In this document: piece by piece, positions 35,897 through 43,865 of the stretch | How positions within the stretch are numbered: position 1 is the first letter of the stretch | Layout: every line of letters starts with the position of its first letter | The notes under the pieces: model-generated | Databases searched by the model: none | The model's input: the letters and a program-made list of their open reading frames with translations, nothing else | What the model was told of the DNA's origin: nothing | Origin: Pontibacter mangrovi | GTDB taxonomy: Bacteria > Bacteroidota > Bacteroidia > Cytophagales > Hymenobacteraceae | Direction: 5' to 3' | Assembly (NCBI RefSeq): GCF_006385705.1 | Contig: NZ_VFRQ01000004.1 | Location: forward strand, 248,001-312,000 | DNA: 64,000 nucleotides | Translations under genes and position numbers: made by a program

Positions 35897-36768
35897 AAAC
35901 GCTAGAACCGCTTATACTGATAACCCCGATCATGCTGCTGCTGGCAGTAGGCATCATCGTGTTTGTGGTGCTATACCAGCGCCGCATGCTGCAACACCAG
36001 GAGCACCTGCGCCAACTGCAGGCCACCAAGCAGCAGCAGCTGCTGCAGGCTACCTTCCATGCGCAGGAGGAGGAGCGCCGCCGCGTGGCCCGCGACCTGC
36101 ACGACGAGGTGGGCGCCATGCTGGCGCTGATACGCCTGAACCTGTACCAGATGATGAACAGCACCGCCTGCGACGACGAGGGCCTGCACACGAGCGTGCA
36201 GAACATGAAGCAGCAGCTGGACGATGTGCTGGTGAGCGTGCGCCGCATTTCTCATGACCTGATGCCTGTGGTGCTCGAAAAGATGGGGCTGGGGCAGGCG
36301 ATCGAGGCCCTGCGCCGAAACCTGACCGCAACGGGGCAGCTAGAAATGGAGCTGCGCTGCAACGACAAGAACAAAAGGCTTTTACCGCAACACGAACTGG
36401 TGCTGTACCGTATGGTGCAAGAGTTGCTGAACAACACCCTGAAGCACGCAAAGGCCACCAAGGTAACGATTGACCTGCACTTCGGAGAGAAAGACATCGA
36501 GTTGCTGTACAAAGACAACGGCGTAGGTTTTAAGCTGGAGAAGATTGTGCAGGAACAGCAGGAAAAAGAGGGGCTTGGCATCATGAGCCTGCAAAGCCGC
36601 GCAGCTCTCCTGGACGGAGACATACAAATCACCTCTGCGCCGGGCGCAGGTACTGCCGTAGCGATTAAAGTACCTGTTGCCACACAACCGAATTTACACA
36701 CAACTAACTATACTAACCCTGTTACTGCCCATGGAGTATCAGCCACTAACATTGGCAATAGCCGATGA
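35893..36768 (+). CDS. Sensor histidine kinase, HisKA_3 (NarL-partner) type
   Basis: A 291-residue kinase with one N-terminal membrane helix (about 7-28), a coiled-coil segment, the HisKA_3 motif ARDLHDEVGAML (phosphorylated H70) and an HATPase domain with MVQELLNNTLKHAKAT, DNGVGF and GLGIMSLQSRAALLDG. It has no periplasmic sensor domain, so its signal may come through the 7-helix protein coded just before. The ATG at 35893 overlaps the previous stop. The C-terminal 30 residues overlap the start of the receiver gene in another frame. Confidence 0.92.
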   Translation: MKTLEPLILITPIMLLLAVGIIVFVVLYQRRMLQHQEHLRQLQATKQQQLLQATFHAQEEERRRVARDLHDEVGAMLALIRLNLYQMMNSTACDDEGLHTSVQNMKQQLDDVLVSVRRISHDLMPVVLEKMGLGQAIEALRRNLTATGQLEMELRCNDKNKRLLPQHELVLYRMVQELLNNTLKHAKATKVTIDLHFGEKDIELLYKDNGVGFKLEKIVQEQQEKEGLGIMSLQSRAALLDGDIQITSAPGAGTAVAIKVPVATQPNLHTTNYTNPVTAHGVSATNIGNSR

Positions 36769-37147
36769 TCACAACCTGTTCCGGAAGGGGGTTCTGGAAC
36801 TACTGAAAGCTTTTGAAGAAGTTACACTTGTTGCCGATGCCTGCAATGGCGCCGAGCTGCTGGACAAGATCGAAGCAGACCTGCCCGATGTGGTAATGCT
36901 GGATTTGGAAATGCCTGAGATGGACGGCGTTGCCACGTCCCGCTACCTGCTGTCCAAGTACCCGGACGTCCGCATCCTCATTATGTCCACCTACGGGGAC
37001 GAGGCGCTGGTGGAAAGCCTGCTGGATGAAGGCGTGAAAGGCTATCTGCTAAAGAACTCAGAGCCCCAAGAGCTCCGGCAAGCCTTGCAGGCGCTAAAAT
37101 CTGGCCGCGGATACTTTTCCTCCGCCATCAAGATCGACGCCACTTAA
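36731..37147 (+). CDS. Single-domain response regulator (receiver only)
   Basis: A 138-residue receiver domain with acidic pocket D12/D13, phosphoacceptor D58 (VVMLDLEMPEMDG), a switch T/S region (ILIMSTY) and K in GYLLKNS. NarL-type partners of HisKA_3 kinases normally continue into a LuxR-type DNA-binding domain; here the frame stops after the receiver and a terminator follows 20 bases later, so this is a true short form and not a frameshift seen in this window. It must act through protein contacts. Confidence 0.9.
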   Translation: MEYQPLTLAIADDHNLFRKGVLELLKAFEEVTLVADACNGAELLDKIEADLPDVVMLDLEMPEMDGVATSRYLLSKYPDVRILIMSTYGDEALVESLLDEGVKGYLLKNSEPQELRQALQALKSGRGYFSSAIKIDAT

Positions 37148-37170
37148 GCGCTCAATTTCCCAAACTATAG

Positions 37171-37198
37171 GCCCGGTTTTAAAGAATCGGGCTTTTTT
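37171..37198 (+). terminator. Intrinsic terminator
   Basis: Stem GCCCGGTT/AATCGGGC (one G-T pair) with a 6-base loop and six T. It separates the two-component operon from the curli genes. Confidence 0.9.
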
Positions 37199-37298
37199 GT
37201 GCCGTCGTTTAACCTGTTTTTATACTTTAAATATATAAGATATAATAAAACTTTTTTACATAAGTATAGTATATTGCTATTATAAAATCAAATGATAC

Positions 37299-37847
37299 TT
37301 GTTTAGTGAATCCGTTTTGAGCCTGAAGGTGAAGTATGTGTGGCAGAAGTGGCAAATGGGGGCCATTGTGGTGGCCTGTGCCTTGTTGCTGCCGGTGCAG
37401 GCTGTAAAGGCTCAGAACAACAAGGAGGTGCAGGACACAGCCCGGCAGGCAACGCAGGCACAGCAGAAGGCTTACCAGCAGCTAAACCAGTTTGAGGAGC
37501 AGGTGCGCAGTTCTGCCGACCTGGAAGTAGACGGGCTGATCGTGGATGAAACCATCACCAAGATAGGCCGGGACTTTTACGATGTTTTTCACAGGCAGTG
37601 GGAAGCGCCCCCGTCGGCCAAAAACTTTACCATACTTATAAAGGAGAGGCCTACCCGCGGAAACGGCGCGCTTATACAAGTGGCCCTGAACGATGAACTG
37701 TTATTTGAGCAGCAGTTGCAGCCCCGGTATGATGTGATTGAAGAGGTCGCCACCTATGTGGCATCCGGACTTTACGAGTACCTGGTACGCAATCAGTTGC
37801 AGCAGCAGCTGGAGGCAGAGGGGAACAAGTCGCGGGAAGTTTTTTAA
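37299..37847 (+). CDS. csgE: Curli assembly protein CsgE
   Basis: A 182-residue periplasmic protein that gates the CsgG pore and delivers curlin subunits. The mature part matches CsgE: LEVDGLIVDETITKIGRDFYDVFHRQWEAPPSAKNFTILIKERPTRGNGALIQVALNDELLFEQQLQPR. A hydrophobic signal segment ends near VKAQ. The start is uncertain: TTG at 37299 or 37317 or ATG at 37356 are all in frame; the ATG alone would leave an n-region without basic residues, so an upstream start is preferred. The upstream 100 bases are very AT-rich and likely hold the operon promoter. Confidence 0.9.
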   Translation: MFSESVLSLKVKYVWQKWQMGAIVVACALLLPVQAVKAQNNKEVQDTARQATQAQQKAYQQLNQFEEQVRSSADLEVDGLIVDETITKIGRDFYDVFHRQWEAPPSAKNFTILIKERPTRGNGALIQVALNDELLFEQQLQPRYDVIEEVATYVASGLYEYLVRNQLQQQLEAEGNKSREVF

Positions 37848-37878
37848 AGTATAACACTGATCCATATAAAGCCATTCT

Positions 37879-38307
37879 ATGAAAAATGTTATTTATACCC
37901 TGATAGCATTCTCTCTTTTCCATCTCGCAAATCCTGAAAATATACAAGCGCAGGATATGGTTTACACACCTAAAAACCCTGCTTTTGGCGGCAACCCCTA
38001 TAACTACTCCTGGCTGCAAAGCTCTGCCCAGGCACAGGACAAGCTAAAAGACCCGGATGCCGAAACCAATACCGGCATAACCCGCGACCCGCTCCAGGAT
38101 TTCAAGAACAGCCTGAACCGCCAGATACTTAACGAGCTGTCCAGGAAGCTTATCTCCAACCAGTTTGGCGAAGACGGCGTGACACCAGGCAGCTACACCG
38201 TAGGCGACTACCAGATAGATGTAGTAGAAGGGCCTGGCGGTATAAGTATAGACATTGTGGATATTGGCACCGGCGACAGGACATCCGTGACCATTCCATA
38301 CTATTAA
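37879..38307 (+). CDS. csgF: Curli assembly protein CsgF
   Basis: A 142-residue secreted protein with a signal peptide (ending IQAQ) and the conserved N-terminal CsgF motif MVYTPKNPAFGGNPYNYSWLQSSAQAQ that inserts into the CsgG pore. The C-terminal beta-rich half (GDYQIDVVEGPGGISIDIVDIGTGDRTSVTIPYY) fits the family. It couples curlin export to nucleation at the surface. It lies 31 bases after csgE. Confidence 0.94.
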   Translation: MKNVIYTLIAFSLFHLANPENIQAQDMVYTPKNPAFGGNPYNYSWLQSSAQAQDKLKDPDAETNTGITRDPLQDFKNSLNRQILNELSRKLISNQFGEDGVTPGSYTVGDYQIDVVEGPGGISIDIVDIGTGDRTSVTIPYY

Positions 38308-38367
38308 TCCGCCAAGTTAAGTTAGGTTATCCGCTGGCATCCTCCTTTTCCTACTTCACCCTTTCTT

Positions 38368-39762
38368 ATGACAAATAAGCTTTTTACCTACATTTTCAGT
38401 ATTTGCTGTGCCTTTTGGCTTAGCCTGCTGCAGGGCTGCTCGCCATACTTTCATCAGCCGATGCAGAGCGCAAAGGCCACTTTGGGGCCACCCTCACCGG
38501 CATACAAAGACTTGGTTAGCCTGCCGCAGCCGCAGCAGAAAGTGGTGGCCGCCGTGTACAAGTTCAGAGACCAGACAGGCCAGTACAAACCATCTGAGGT
38601 CGGCACCAGTTGGTCTACCGCGGTGACGCAAGGGGCCACTACCATTCTCATCAACTCGCTGGAAGAGTCGGGGTGGTTTACGCCAATTGAGCGCGAAAAC
38701 CTGGGCAACCTGCTGAACGAACGAAAAATAATCCGCTCTACCCGTGCCGAGGCCGAGGCAATTACCGGAAAGAAAGAGCCGAACCTGCCCGGGCTGCTTT
38801 TTGCCGGAATCATCCTGGAGGGCGGCATCATCTCTTATGATGCCAACGTGGTAACGGGAGGCGCGGGCCTACGCTATTTTGGGGCAGGAGGATCGGGGCA
38901 GTACCGCGAAGACAAAGTAACGGTGTACTTGCGCGCCATCTCTACAAGCACCGGCGAAATACTGAAAACTGTTTATACCACCAAAACGATCCTGTCTCAG
39001 GCAGTAGACTTTGGCGTGTTCCGCTATGTGCATTTTAAACGCCTGCTAGAGGCCGAGACCGGTTTTACCTACAACGAGCCCTCAGAGATAGCCGTGAAGG
39101 AAGCCATTGACAAGGCTGTGCAAAGCATGGTGATAGAAGGTATGCTGGCCGGGTTCTGGCGGCCCAAAAACAAAGAGGACCTGGAGTCGCAGGTGGTAAG
39201 GGATTACCTGCAGGAGAAAGAGGACATCCTGAACAGTGATATCCACGGTAACCTGATGGCGGAGCGCCGCAGCCTGATCGGCGTGAGCGGTGCCATCGGG
39301 GCCATGTACTATAAAGGCGACTTTCCGGGGCCGGAGTTCAAGTTTATGGGAGAGGCGGGGCTACGCATCAGCTCGCGGCAGAACATTGGCCTGGACCTTA
39401 GGCTGGGCAAGGGGCAGTTGGCCACCGACAACGGTTTTCAGGCTGATATAAATTATGCAGAGCTTGACCTAAACTACCTGCTGTTTCCTAAGCTGCGCTA
39501 CTCGCCCTATGCGCAGGTCGGAGCCGGGGGACTAGTTACCGGCAGCTTCGGCGACATCTTCAGTGGCAATGGGTTTAACCCTTACGTAAAAGCCGGCCTG
39601 GGCATGGAGTACCTTCTAACAAAAAAAATCGGGATAGACCTTAATGCCTCCAGCGCCTACCTCCTGGACGATGACCTAGACGAAGTAGAGCAAGGGCGCT
39701 TTAACGATTACTTTTGGACAGGGAAAATAGGCATAAACTTTTACCTGGGGCAGTATAAGTAA
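38368..39762 (+). CDS. csgG: Curli secretion channel CsgG with C-terminal beta-barrel-like extension
   Basis: A 464-residue outer-membrane lipoprotein with lipobox LQGC (C24). Residues about 45-268 are the CsgG pore-forming domain (VVAAVYKFRDQTGQYKPS ... GWFTPIERENLGNLLNERKIIR ... YFGAGGSGQYREDKVTVYLRAIST). About 190 further residues follow, absent from E. coli CsgG (277 residues): repeated amphipathic strands (LIGVSGAIGAMYYKGDF, GLRISSRQNIGLDLRLG, PYAQVGAGGLVTG, KIGINFYLGQYK) like an eight-stranded outer-membrane barrel. The gene follows csgF and ends at a strong terminator before the curlin genes. Confidence 0.93.
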   Translation: MTNKLFTYIFSICCAFWLSLLQGCSPYFHQPMQSAKATLGPPSPAYKDLVSLPQPQQKVVAAVYKFRDQTGQYKPSEVGTSWSTAVTQGATTILINSLEESGWFTPIERENLGNLLNERKIIRSTRAEAEAITGKKEPNLPGLLFAGIILEGGIISYDANVVTGGAGLRYFGAGGSGQYREDKVTVYLRAISTSTGEILKTVYTTKTILSQAVDFGVFRYVHFKRLLEAETGFTYNEPSEIAVKEAIDKAVQSMVIEGMLAGFWRPKNKEDLESQVVRDYLQEKEDILNSDIHGNLMAERRSLIGVSGAIGAMYYKGDFPGPEFKFMGEAGLRISSRQNIGLDLRLGKGQLATDNGFQADINYAELDLNYLLFPKLRYSPYAQVGAGGLVTGSFGDIFSGNGFNPYVKAGLGMEYLLTKKIGIDLNASSAYLLDDDLDEVEQGRFNDYFWTGKIGINFYLGQYK

Positions 39763-39788
39763 GCTGTCTCTATCGATAAAACTGAAGG

Positions 39789-39823
39789 AAGGGGATGCTG
39801 CAGCGGGCAGCATCCCCTTTTTT
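39789..39823 (+). terminator. Intrinsic terminator
   Basis: AAGGGGATGCTGC/GCAGCATCCCC stem, 5-base loop and six T, ending the csgEFG unit. Confidence 0.95.
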
Positions 39824-39984
39824 GTATATAAGGCCTTTTAGATAATAAAATTAGTTATAAAACTTCCGTTTGTAGTATGTTAATTTTAAAAATAAAAAAA
39901 ATAAAATTTTTTTGAAACATTTATATTTTAACAGTGTATAGTGCTAATGTAAATCATCTTAAACCTTATCAAAACATTAGTATT

Positions 39985-41598
39985 ATGAAGAAAAAAGTAA
40001 TCTATGCTGCCACGGCAGCTTTGATGTTCGCAGCGGGCTCTGCTTTCGCGCAAAGCACAGTTAACTCAGCGAGCACCACCCAGGCTGGAACAACAAACTC
40101 AGCTACTATTGACCAGGCGGGCGGTGTTGGCAATGCAGCCAGTGTGGCTCAGGTTCTGAATTCAAACTCAGCCACTATTATTCAGAATGGTGGCGAGTCT
40201 AATTCAGCCGACGCTTCTCAGTCAGGCGACTTTAACTCTGCTGCCATCACGCAGGACATGGGTGTTGCCAACTCTTCTTCCATCTCGCAGGATGGCACTA
40301 GCAACAGTGCAGAGTCTTATCAGATGGGCGGTTCCATGACTTCTTCAGTTATATCTCAGGACGGAACAACCAACAGCGCCTACGTGGAGCAGTCTGAAGG
40401 AACAGAGAACAGTTCAGATGTTTCTCAGGATGGAGACGCAAACATCGCCACTGTTTACCAGACGCTTGGCATGTATAACGACGCTGACATCGACCAGGAC
40501 GGAACCGCCAACGATGCTTACATCGATCAGCAGGGAGGCGAGAGCAACGACGCTGACATCGACCAGGACGGCGACCTGAACATTGCCACCATTTTCCAGG
40601 CCGGAGGCATTGACAACGACGCTGACATCGACCAGGACGGAACTGAGAACGATGCTTACGTTGAGCAGACCGGCGGCGAAGACAATGACGCCGACATTGA
40701 CCAGGACGGCGACCTGAACGTTGCCACTGCCATTCAGACTGGCGGCATGGACAATGACGCCGACATCGATCAGGACGGCAGCTCAAACGACGCTGTTACT
40801 TATCAGTTTGAAGGCGAAGACAACGATGCTGATATTGATCAGGACGGCGTAGGCAACATGGGTTATGTAGACCAGTTGGCTGGCGAAGACAATGACGCTG
40901 ACATAGAGCAGGATGGCGATGGCAACTATGCCTCAATTTTGCAGGATGGCGGCTGGGAGAACGATGCTGACGTGTACCAGCACGGCGACGGCAATGAGGC
41001 CCTAGTTGGCCAGATAGGCGGCGGCGACAACGATGCTTACGTGCACCAGGATGGCGACGCCCACTTCGCGTATGTAGATCAGGTTGGCGGCGAAGATAAC
41101 ACTGCTACTGTTAACCAGGATGGCGTTGCGAATGCTGCCGGTGTTTACCAGCAGGATGGCATGGACAATGTGGCCGATATTGCCCAAAACGGTGATTTGA
41201 ACGGTGCCTATGTTGAGCAGATCGGTGGCCTTGCCAACAGCGCGGTCGTATCGCAGGTAGGTTTAGGAAACGGTGCTGCCGTTTACCAGTATGGTGGCGA
41301 CAACAACACTGCTTCTGTATCTCAGGATGGTCTTGGTAACGGAGCCATGGTGGTACAGGACATGGCCTCAGCTAACGATGCGACTGTAACACAGACCGGC
41401 TGGTTTAACAGTGCTTCTGTAGCCCAGACAGGATTGCTGAACTCTGCTTCTGTAACGCAGAGCGGCGTGCTTAACGGTGCTTCTGTGATGCAGAGCGGCG
41501 ACAACAACACTGCTACTGTAACCCAGACAGGCTTTGGTAACAGTGCGCCTGTAATGCAGAGTGGCTCTGGCAACGTTTCTGTGGTTAACCAGCACTAA
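39985..41598 (+). CDS. Large curlin-repeat amyloid protein (CsgA-like), aspartate-rich
   Basis: A 537-residue secreted protein with a signal peptide (MKKKVIYAATAALMFAAGSAFAQ). The rest is curlin repeats with the core N-x-A-x-[IV]-x-Q-x-G. Repeat units are 23 residues (11 + 12), coded by an exact 69-base period that I traced for 18 consecutive units from 40132 to 41374; the last part changes to plain 11-residue (33-base) units. In the central units the strand is N-D-A-D-I-D-Q-D-G, so every outward position is Asp. E. coli CsgA has only five repeats in 151 residues. It should form the major extracellular fibre. An AT-rich promoter region precedes it. No AAGTATA motif occurs inside. Confidence 0.92.
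   Translation: MKKKVIYAATAALMFAAGSAFAQSTVNSASTTQAGTTNSATIDQAGGVGNAASVAQVLNSNSATIIQNGGESNSADASQSGDFNSAAITQDMGVANSSSISQDGTSNSAESYQMGGSMTSSVISQDGTTNSAYVEQSEGTENSSDVSQDGDANIATVYQTLGMYNDADIDQDGTANDAYIDQQGGESNDADIDQDGDLNIATIFQAGGIDNDADIDQDGTENDAYVEQTGGEDNDADIDQDGDLNVATAIQTGGMDNDADIDQDGSSNDAVTYQFEGEDNDADIDQDGVGNMGYVDQLAGEDNDADIEQDGDGNYASILQDGGWENDADVYQHGDGNEALVGQIGGGDNDAYVHQDGDAHFAYVDQVGGEDNTATVNQDGVANAAGVYQQDGMDNVADIAQNGDLNGAYVEQIGGLANSAVVSQVGLGNGAAVYQYGGDNNTASVSQDGLGNGAMVVQDMASANDATVTQTGWFNSASVAQTGLLNSASVTQSGVLNGASVMQSGDNNTATVTQTGFGNSAPVMQSGSGNVSVVNQH
40132..41406 (+). repeat. Coding tandem repeat, 69-base period
   Basis: The conserved AAC/AAT codon that opens each unit recurs at 40408, 40477, 40546, 40615, 40684, 40753, 40822, 40891, 40960, 41029, 41098, 41167, 41236, 41305 and 41374, always 69 bases apart. 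Three units share the identical string GACGCTGACATCGACCAGG, a sign of recent duplication. Confidence 0.93.
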
Positions 41599-41625
41599 TA
41601 GCTGTATAATGCAGATAAAGCATGT

Positions 41626-41659
41626 AAGGCACCGGAGGAAATCCGGTGCCTTATTTTTT
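41626..41659 (+). terminator. Intrinsic terminator
   Basis: Stem AAGGCACCGGA/TCCGGTGCCTT, loop of five bases, followed by ATTTTTT. Confidence 0.95.
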
Positions 41660-41725
41660 GCCTTGCAATAGCTAAAGGCCGCTTAAAGTACTTTAGGCGG
41701 TGATTCTTAACCTTAACCGACGATC

Positions 41726-42775
41726 ATGAATACGCAATATTTTCAGGCTGCCACAGCCGCACTTATACTTGTGGCGGGTGCAGTCCAGGCCCAGAGCGAC
41801 TCCAACTACGCCGGCACAACGCAGTTAGGCACAGATAACAGTGCCATTGTTACACAGGCCGGAGGCACAGGCAACAGCTTTGTAGGAAGCCAACAAGGAA
41901 GTATGAACAGTTTGGAAGCCCTGCAGACAGAGGGCTTCGAAAACCGTTCTGTGGTTGGGCAGGCAGGCCATGCCAACCAAGTATATGTAGAGCAGACAGG
42001 GGCGGGGTACGCTGGTGCCACCGTGCAACAGGCCGGCGAGGCCAACAAAGCAACAGTTATACAATACTATGCCTGGGACAACATAGCACAGGTAAACCAG
42101 CAGGGGATTGGAAACGAGGCCTATGTGTGGCAGGAGGTTGACATGAACTATGCGCAGGTGCAGCAGACCGAGAGTTCCTACAATACAGCGCATGCTTCCC
42201 AGAGAGGTTTTCTCAACATTACCAACATTACCCAGACAGGGGGAGTGGTGAACAGTGCAAGCATTAGCCAGCGAGGTGACTATAATATTGGCCTGATACA
42301 GCAAGCCGGCGGGCAGGACCATGAGGGGAAAATAGAGCAGGACGGCATCGATGGCTTTGCCAAGATTACGCAGGAAGGCGGCTGGCAGAACAAAGCTGTG
42401 GTCTATCAGCATGGCAGCTGGGACGAGTACGGCGACTGGAACAGCGCCTCGGTGACGCAACTTGGCGGCGGCGACAACGACGTAGAAGTGCACCAGGACG
42501 GCAGCTACCACACAGCCACCGTAATGCAAAATGGCGGCGCAGACAACACAGTTAACATCTACCAGCGCGGTACCATGCATACAGCGGATGTCTACCAGGA
42601 AGGCGGCATGGACAATTTGGCCGATTTAACGCAGTCGGGTGAGGGCAACAGTGCTTCGGTGCAACAATATGGCGGTGTGTTGAATATGGCCGTTGTAGGT
42701 CAGGATGGGGTAGGCAACCTCTCCGAAACGATGCAGCACGGCTCTGGGAACACTTCAGTTGTATCGCAGCACTAA
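41726..42775 (+). CDS. Second curlin-repeat protein
   Basis: A 349-residue secreted protein with a signal peptide (ending AVQAQ) and about 26 short curlin-like strands with the N-x-A-x-[VI]-x-Q-x-G core. The repeats are less regular than in the preceding curlin and contain more aromatic residues (Tyr, Trp) and His. Both proteins end in SVV-x-QH, a shared cap. It has its own transcription unit between two terminator-like hairpins. It may be a minor fibre subunit or an alternative fibre made under other conditions. Confidence 0.88.
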   Translation: MNTQYFQAATAALILVAGAVQAQSDSNYAGTTQLGTDNSAIVTQAGGTGNSFVGSQQGSMNSLEALQTEGFENRSVVGQAGHANQVYVEQTGAGYAGATVQQAGEANKATVIQYYAWDNIAQVNQQGIGNEAYVWQEVDMNYAQVQQTESSYNTAHASQRGFLNITNITQTGGVVNSASISQRGDYNIGLIQQAGGQDHEGKIEQDGIDGFAKITQEGGWQNKAVVYQHGSWDEYGDWNSASVTQLGGGDNDVEVHQDGSYHTATVMQNGGADNTVNIYQRGTMHTADVYQEGGMDNLADLTQSGEGNSASVQQYGGVLNMAVVGQDGVGNLSETMQHGSGNTSVVSQH

Positions 42776-43095
42776 TGCGGCAAGCGTAACGCGAAAAGCA
42801 GCGTGCAGTTTGTTCGGGATAAAATTAATATTTAAATGGTTATAATTATTGCAACAATAGTGCTTTGTTGTAGTATATTTATACTATAAATAATTCTGAT
42901 TATCCTCACGCGTTGTACCTGTGAAGCGTACATTTTCTTGAACTTAGGGTTTCGCGTGCTGTTGTGTTGGCCACATACTATAACCGCTAACAAACAGATG
43001 CAGGGAACGCAAGTGCATTAGCATTAAAGAATAAAGCTCATGCTGCGGTATGTTTAGCACTGCAGCATGAGCAATTACAGTATAAATTTATAAGT
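42776..43095. other. Intergenic region before the small curlin gene
   Basis: 320 bases, AT-rich in the first half, with the palindrome TAGTATATTTATACTA (42871-42886) and a strong hairpin close to the next gene. No gene seen. Confidence 0.6.
43036..43072 (+). promoter_or_regulatory. Strong leader hairpin 23 bases before csgB-like gene
   Basis: Perfect 11-bp arms GCTCATGCTGC/GCAGCATGAGC around a 15-base loop. No T run follows, so it may protect the message or mask the start, not terminate. Confidence 0.55.
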
Positions 43096-43668
43096 ATGAA
43101 AAAGGTTGTACTTGTTCTATTTGTCAGCGCTTTTATGCTGATGCAGAAGGTGGTAGCGCAGTCGGCGCAGAGCGAAGCGGCGTTGTTGAAAGCCATGCAA
43201 ACAGAGCGTGCCGCGGGCAAAGTAGGCAGCGCTAACGAGGCCGCAACGCAGCAGGAGGGAAGCGCCAACGTTTCTTTTGTGCAGCAGGTGCAAACCGGCG
43301 GGGCAGGCAACCAGGCAAGCGTGCTGCAGGTGGGCAGCTATAATCAGGCGGCGCTGCAGCAGAACGGCTCCGGCATACGCGCCACTATCAGCCAGCAAGG
43401 CCTCGAGAACCTGTACGAAGGCGATCTGTATGGCACGAACTTAAGCACCGAAGTGGTGCAGCAGGGAAACGGAAATGCCATAAAGCAGCAGCTAAGCGGC
43501 AGCAACCTTCACTACAGCTTATCGCAGTATGGCAACAACAACACCATCAACCAGATAGAGACAAGCCCTTCTTCCAGACCGTACCAGGTAGTGCAGGAGG
43601 GAAACGGCATGAACATCACCATTGAGCAAAGCAGCGGCTTTGTGCCTGTTACGGTTCAGAAACAGTAG
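43096..43668 (+). CDS. Small curlin-like protein, probable nucleator (CsgB-like)
   Basis: A 190-residue secreted protein with a signal peptide (ending KVVAQ) and about six imperfect curlin units (NVSFVQQ, NQASVLQVGSYNQAALQQNG, IRATISQQG, AIKQQLSG, TINQIE, NITIEQ). Size, irregular repeats and basic residues resemble CsgB, the surface nucleator of curli polymerisation. The Bacteroidota counterpart is usually coded beside CsgA as here. The nucleator role is inferred, not shown. Confidence 0.8.
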   Translation: MKKVVLVLFVSAFMLMQKVVAQSAQSEAALLKAMQTERAAGKVGSANEAATQQEGSANVSFVQQVQTGGAGNQASVLQVGSYNQAALQQNGSGIRATISQQGLENLYEGDLYGTNLSTEVVQQGNGNAIKQQLSGSNLHYSLSQYGNNNTINQIETSPSSRPYQVVQEGNGMNITIEQSSGFVPVTVQKQ

Positions 43669-43865
43669 CGCAGCCATGGCTTAGGCCTGCAAATAAGCCG
43701 AGGCATACCCGCTTGTTTATCCGTGGGGCAGCTTGTGCGGCTAGCCTTAAATAAACTTTGATTTTAAGCAGTCTGTTTAAAACATTTTTGCTATATAGAA
43801 GTATACAAGAATTAAAGATTTGTGCCTCGCGAAGTTTTCTTAAAAACACCAAACTAATCCCACAC

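Noticed and set aside
36677-36730. A longer N terminus for the receiver-only regulator
   Set aside because: The extension overlaps the kinase gene deeply and is unlike a receiver start; ATG 36731 gives the normal beginning of the domain.
40132-41406. Regular repeat spacing that could be read as a CRISPR array
   Set aside because: The 69-base period stays in one reading frame of a secreted curlin, has no conserved palindromic repeat or unrelated spacers, and no cas genes are near.
42871-42886. Palindrome TAGTATATTTATACTA as a regulator site
   Set aside because: It is two copies of the common AGTATA-type motif facing each other in AT-rich DNA; by itself it is not evidence for an operator.
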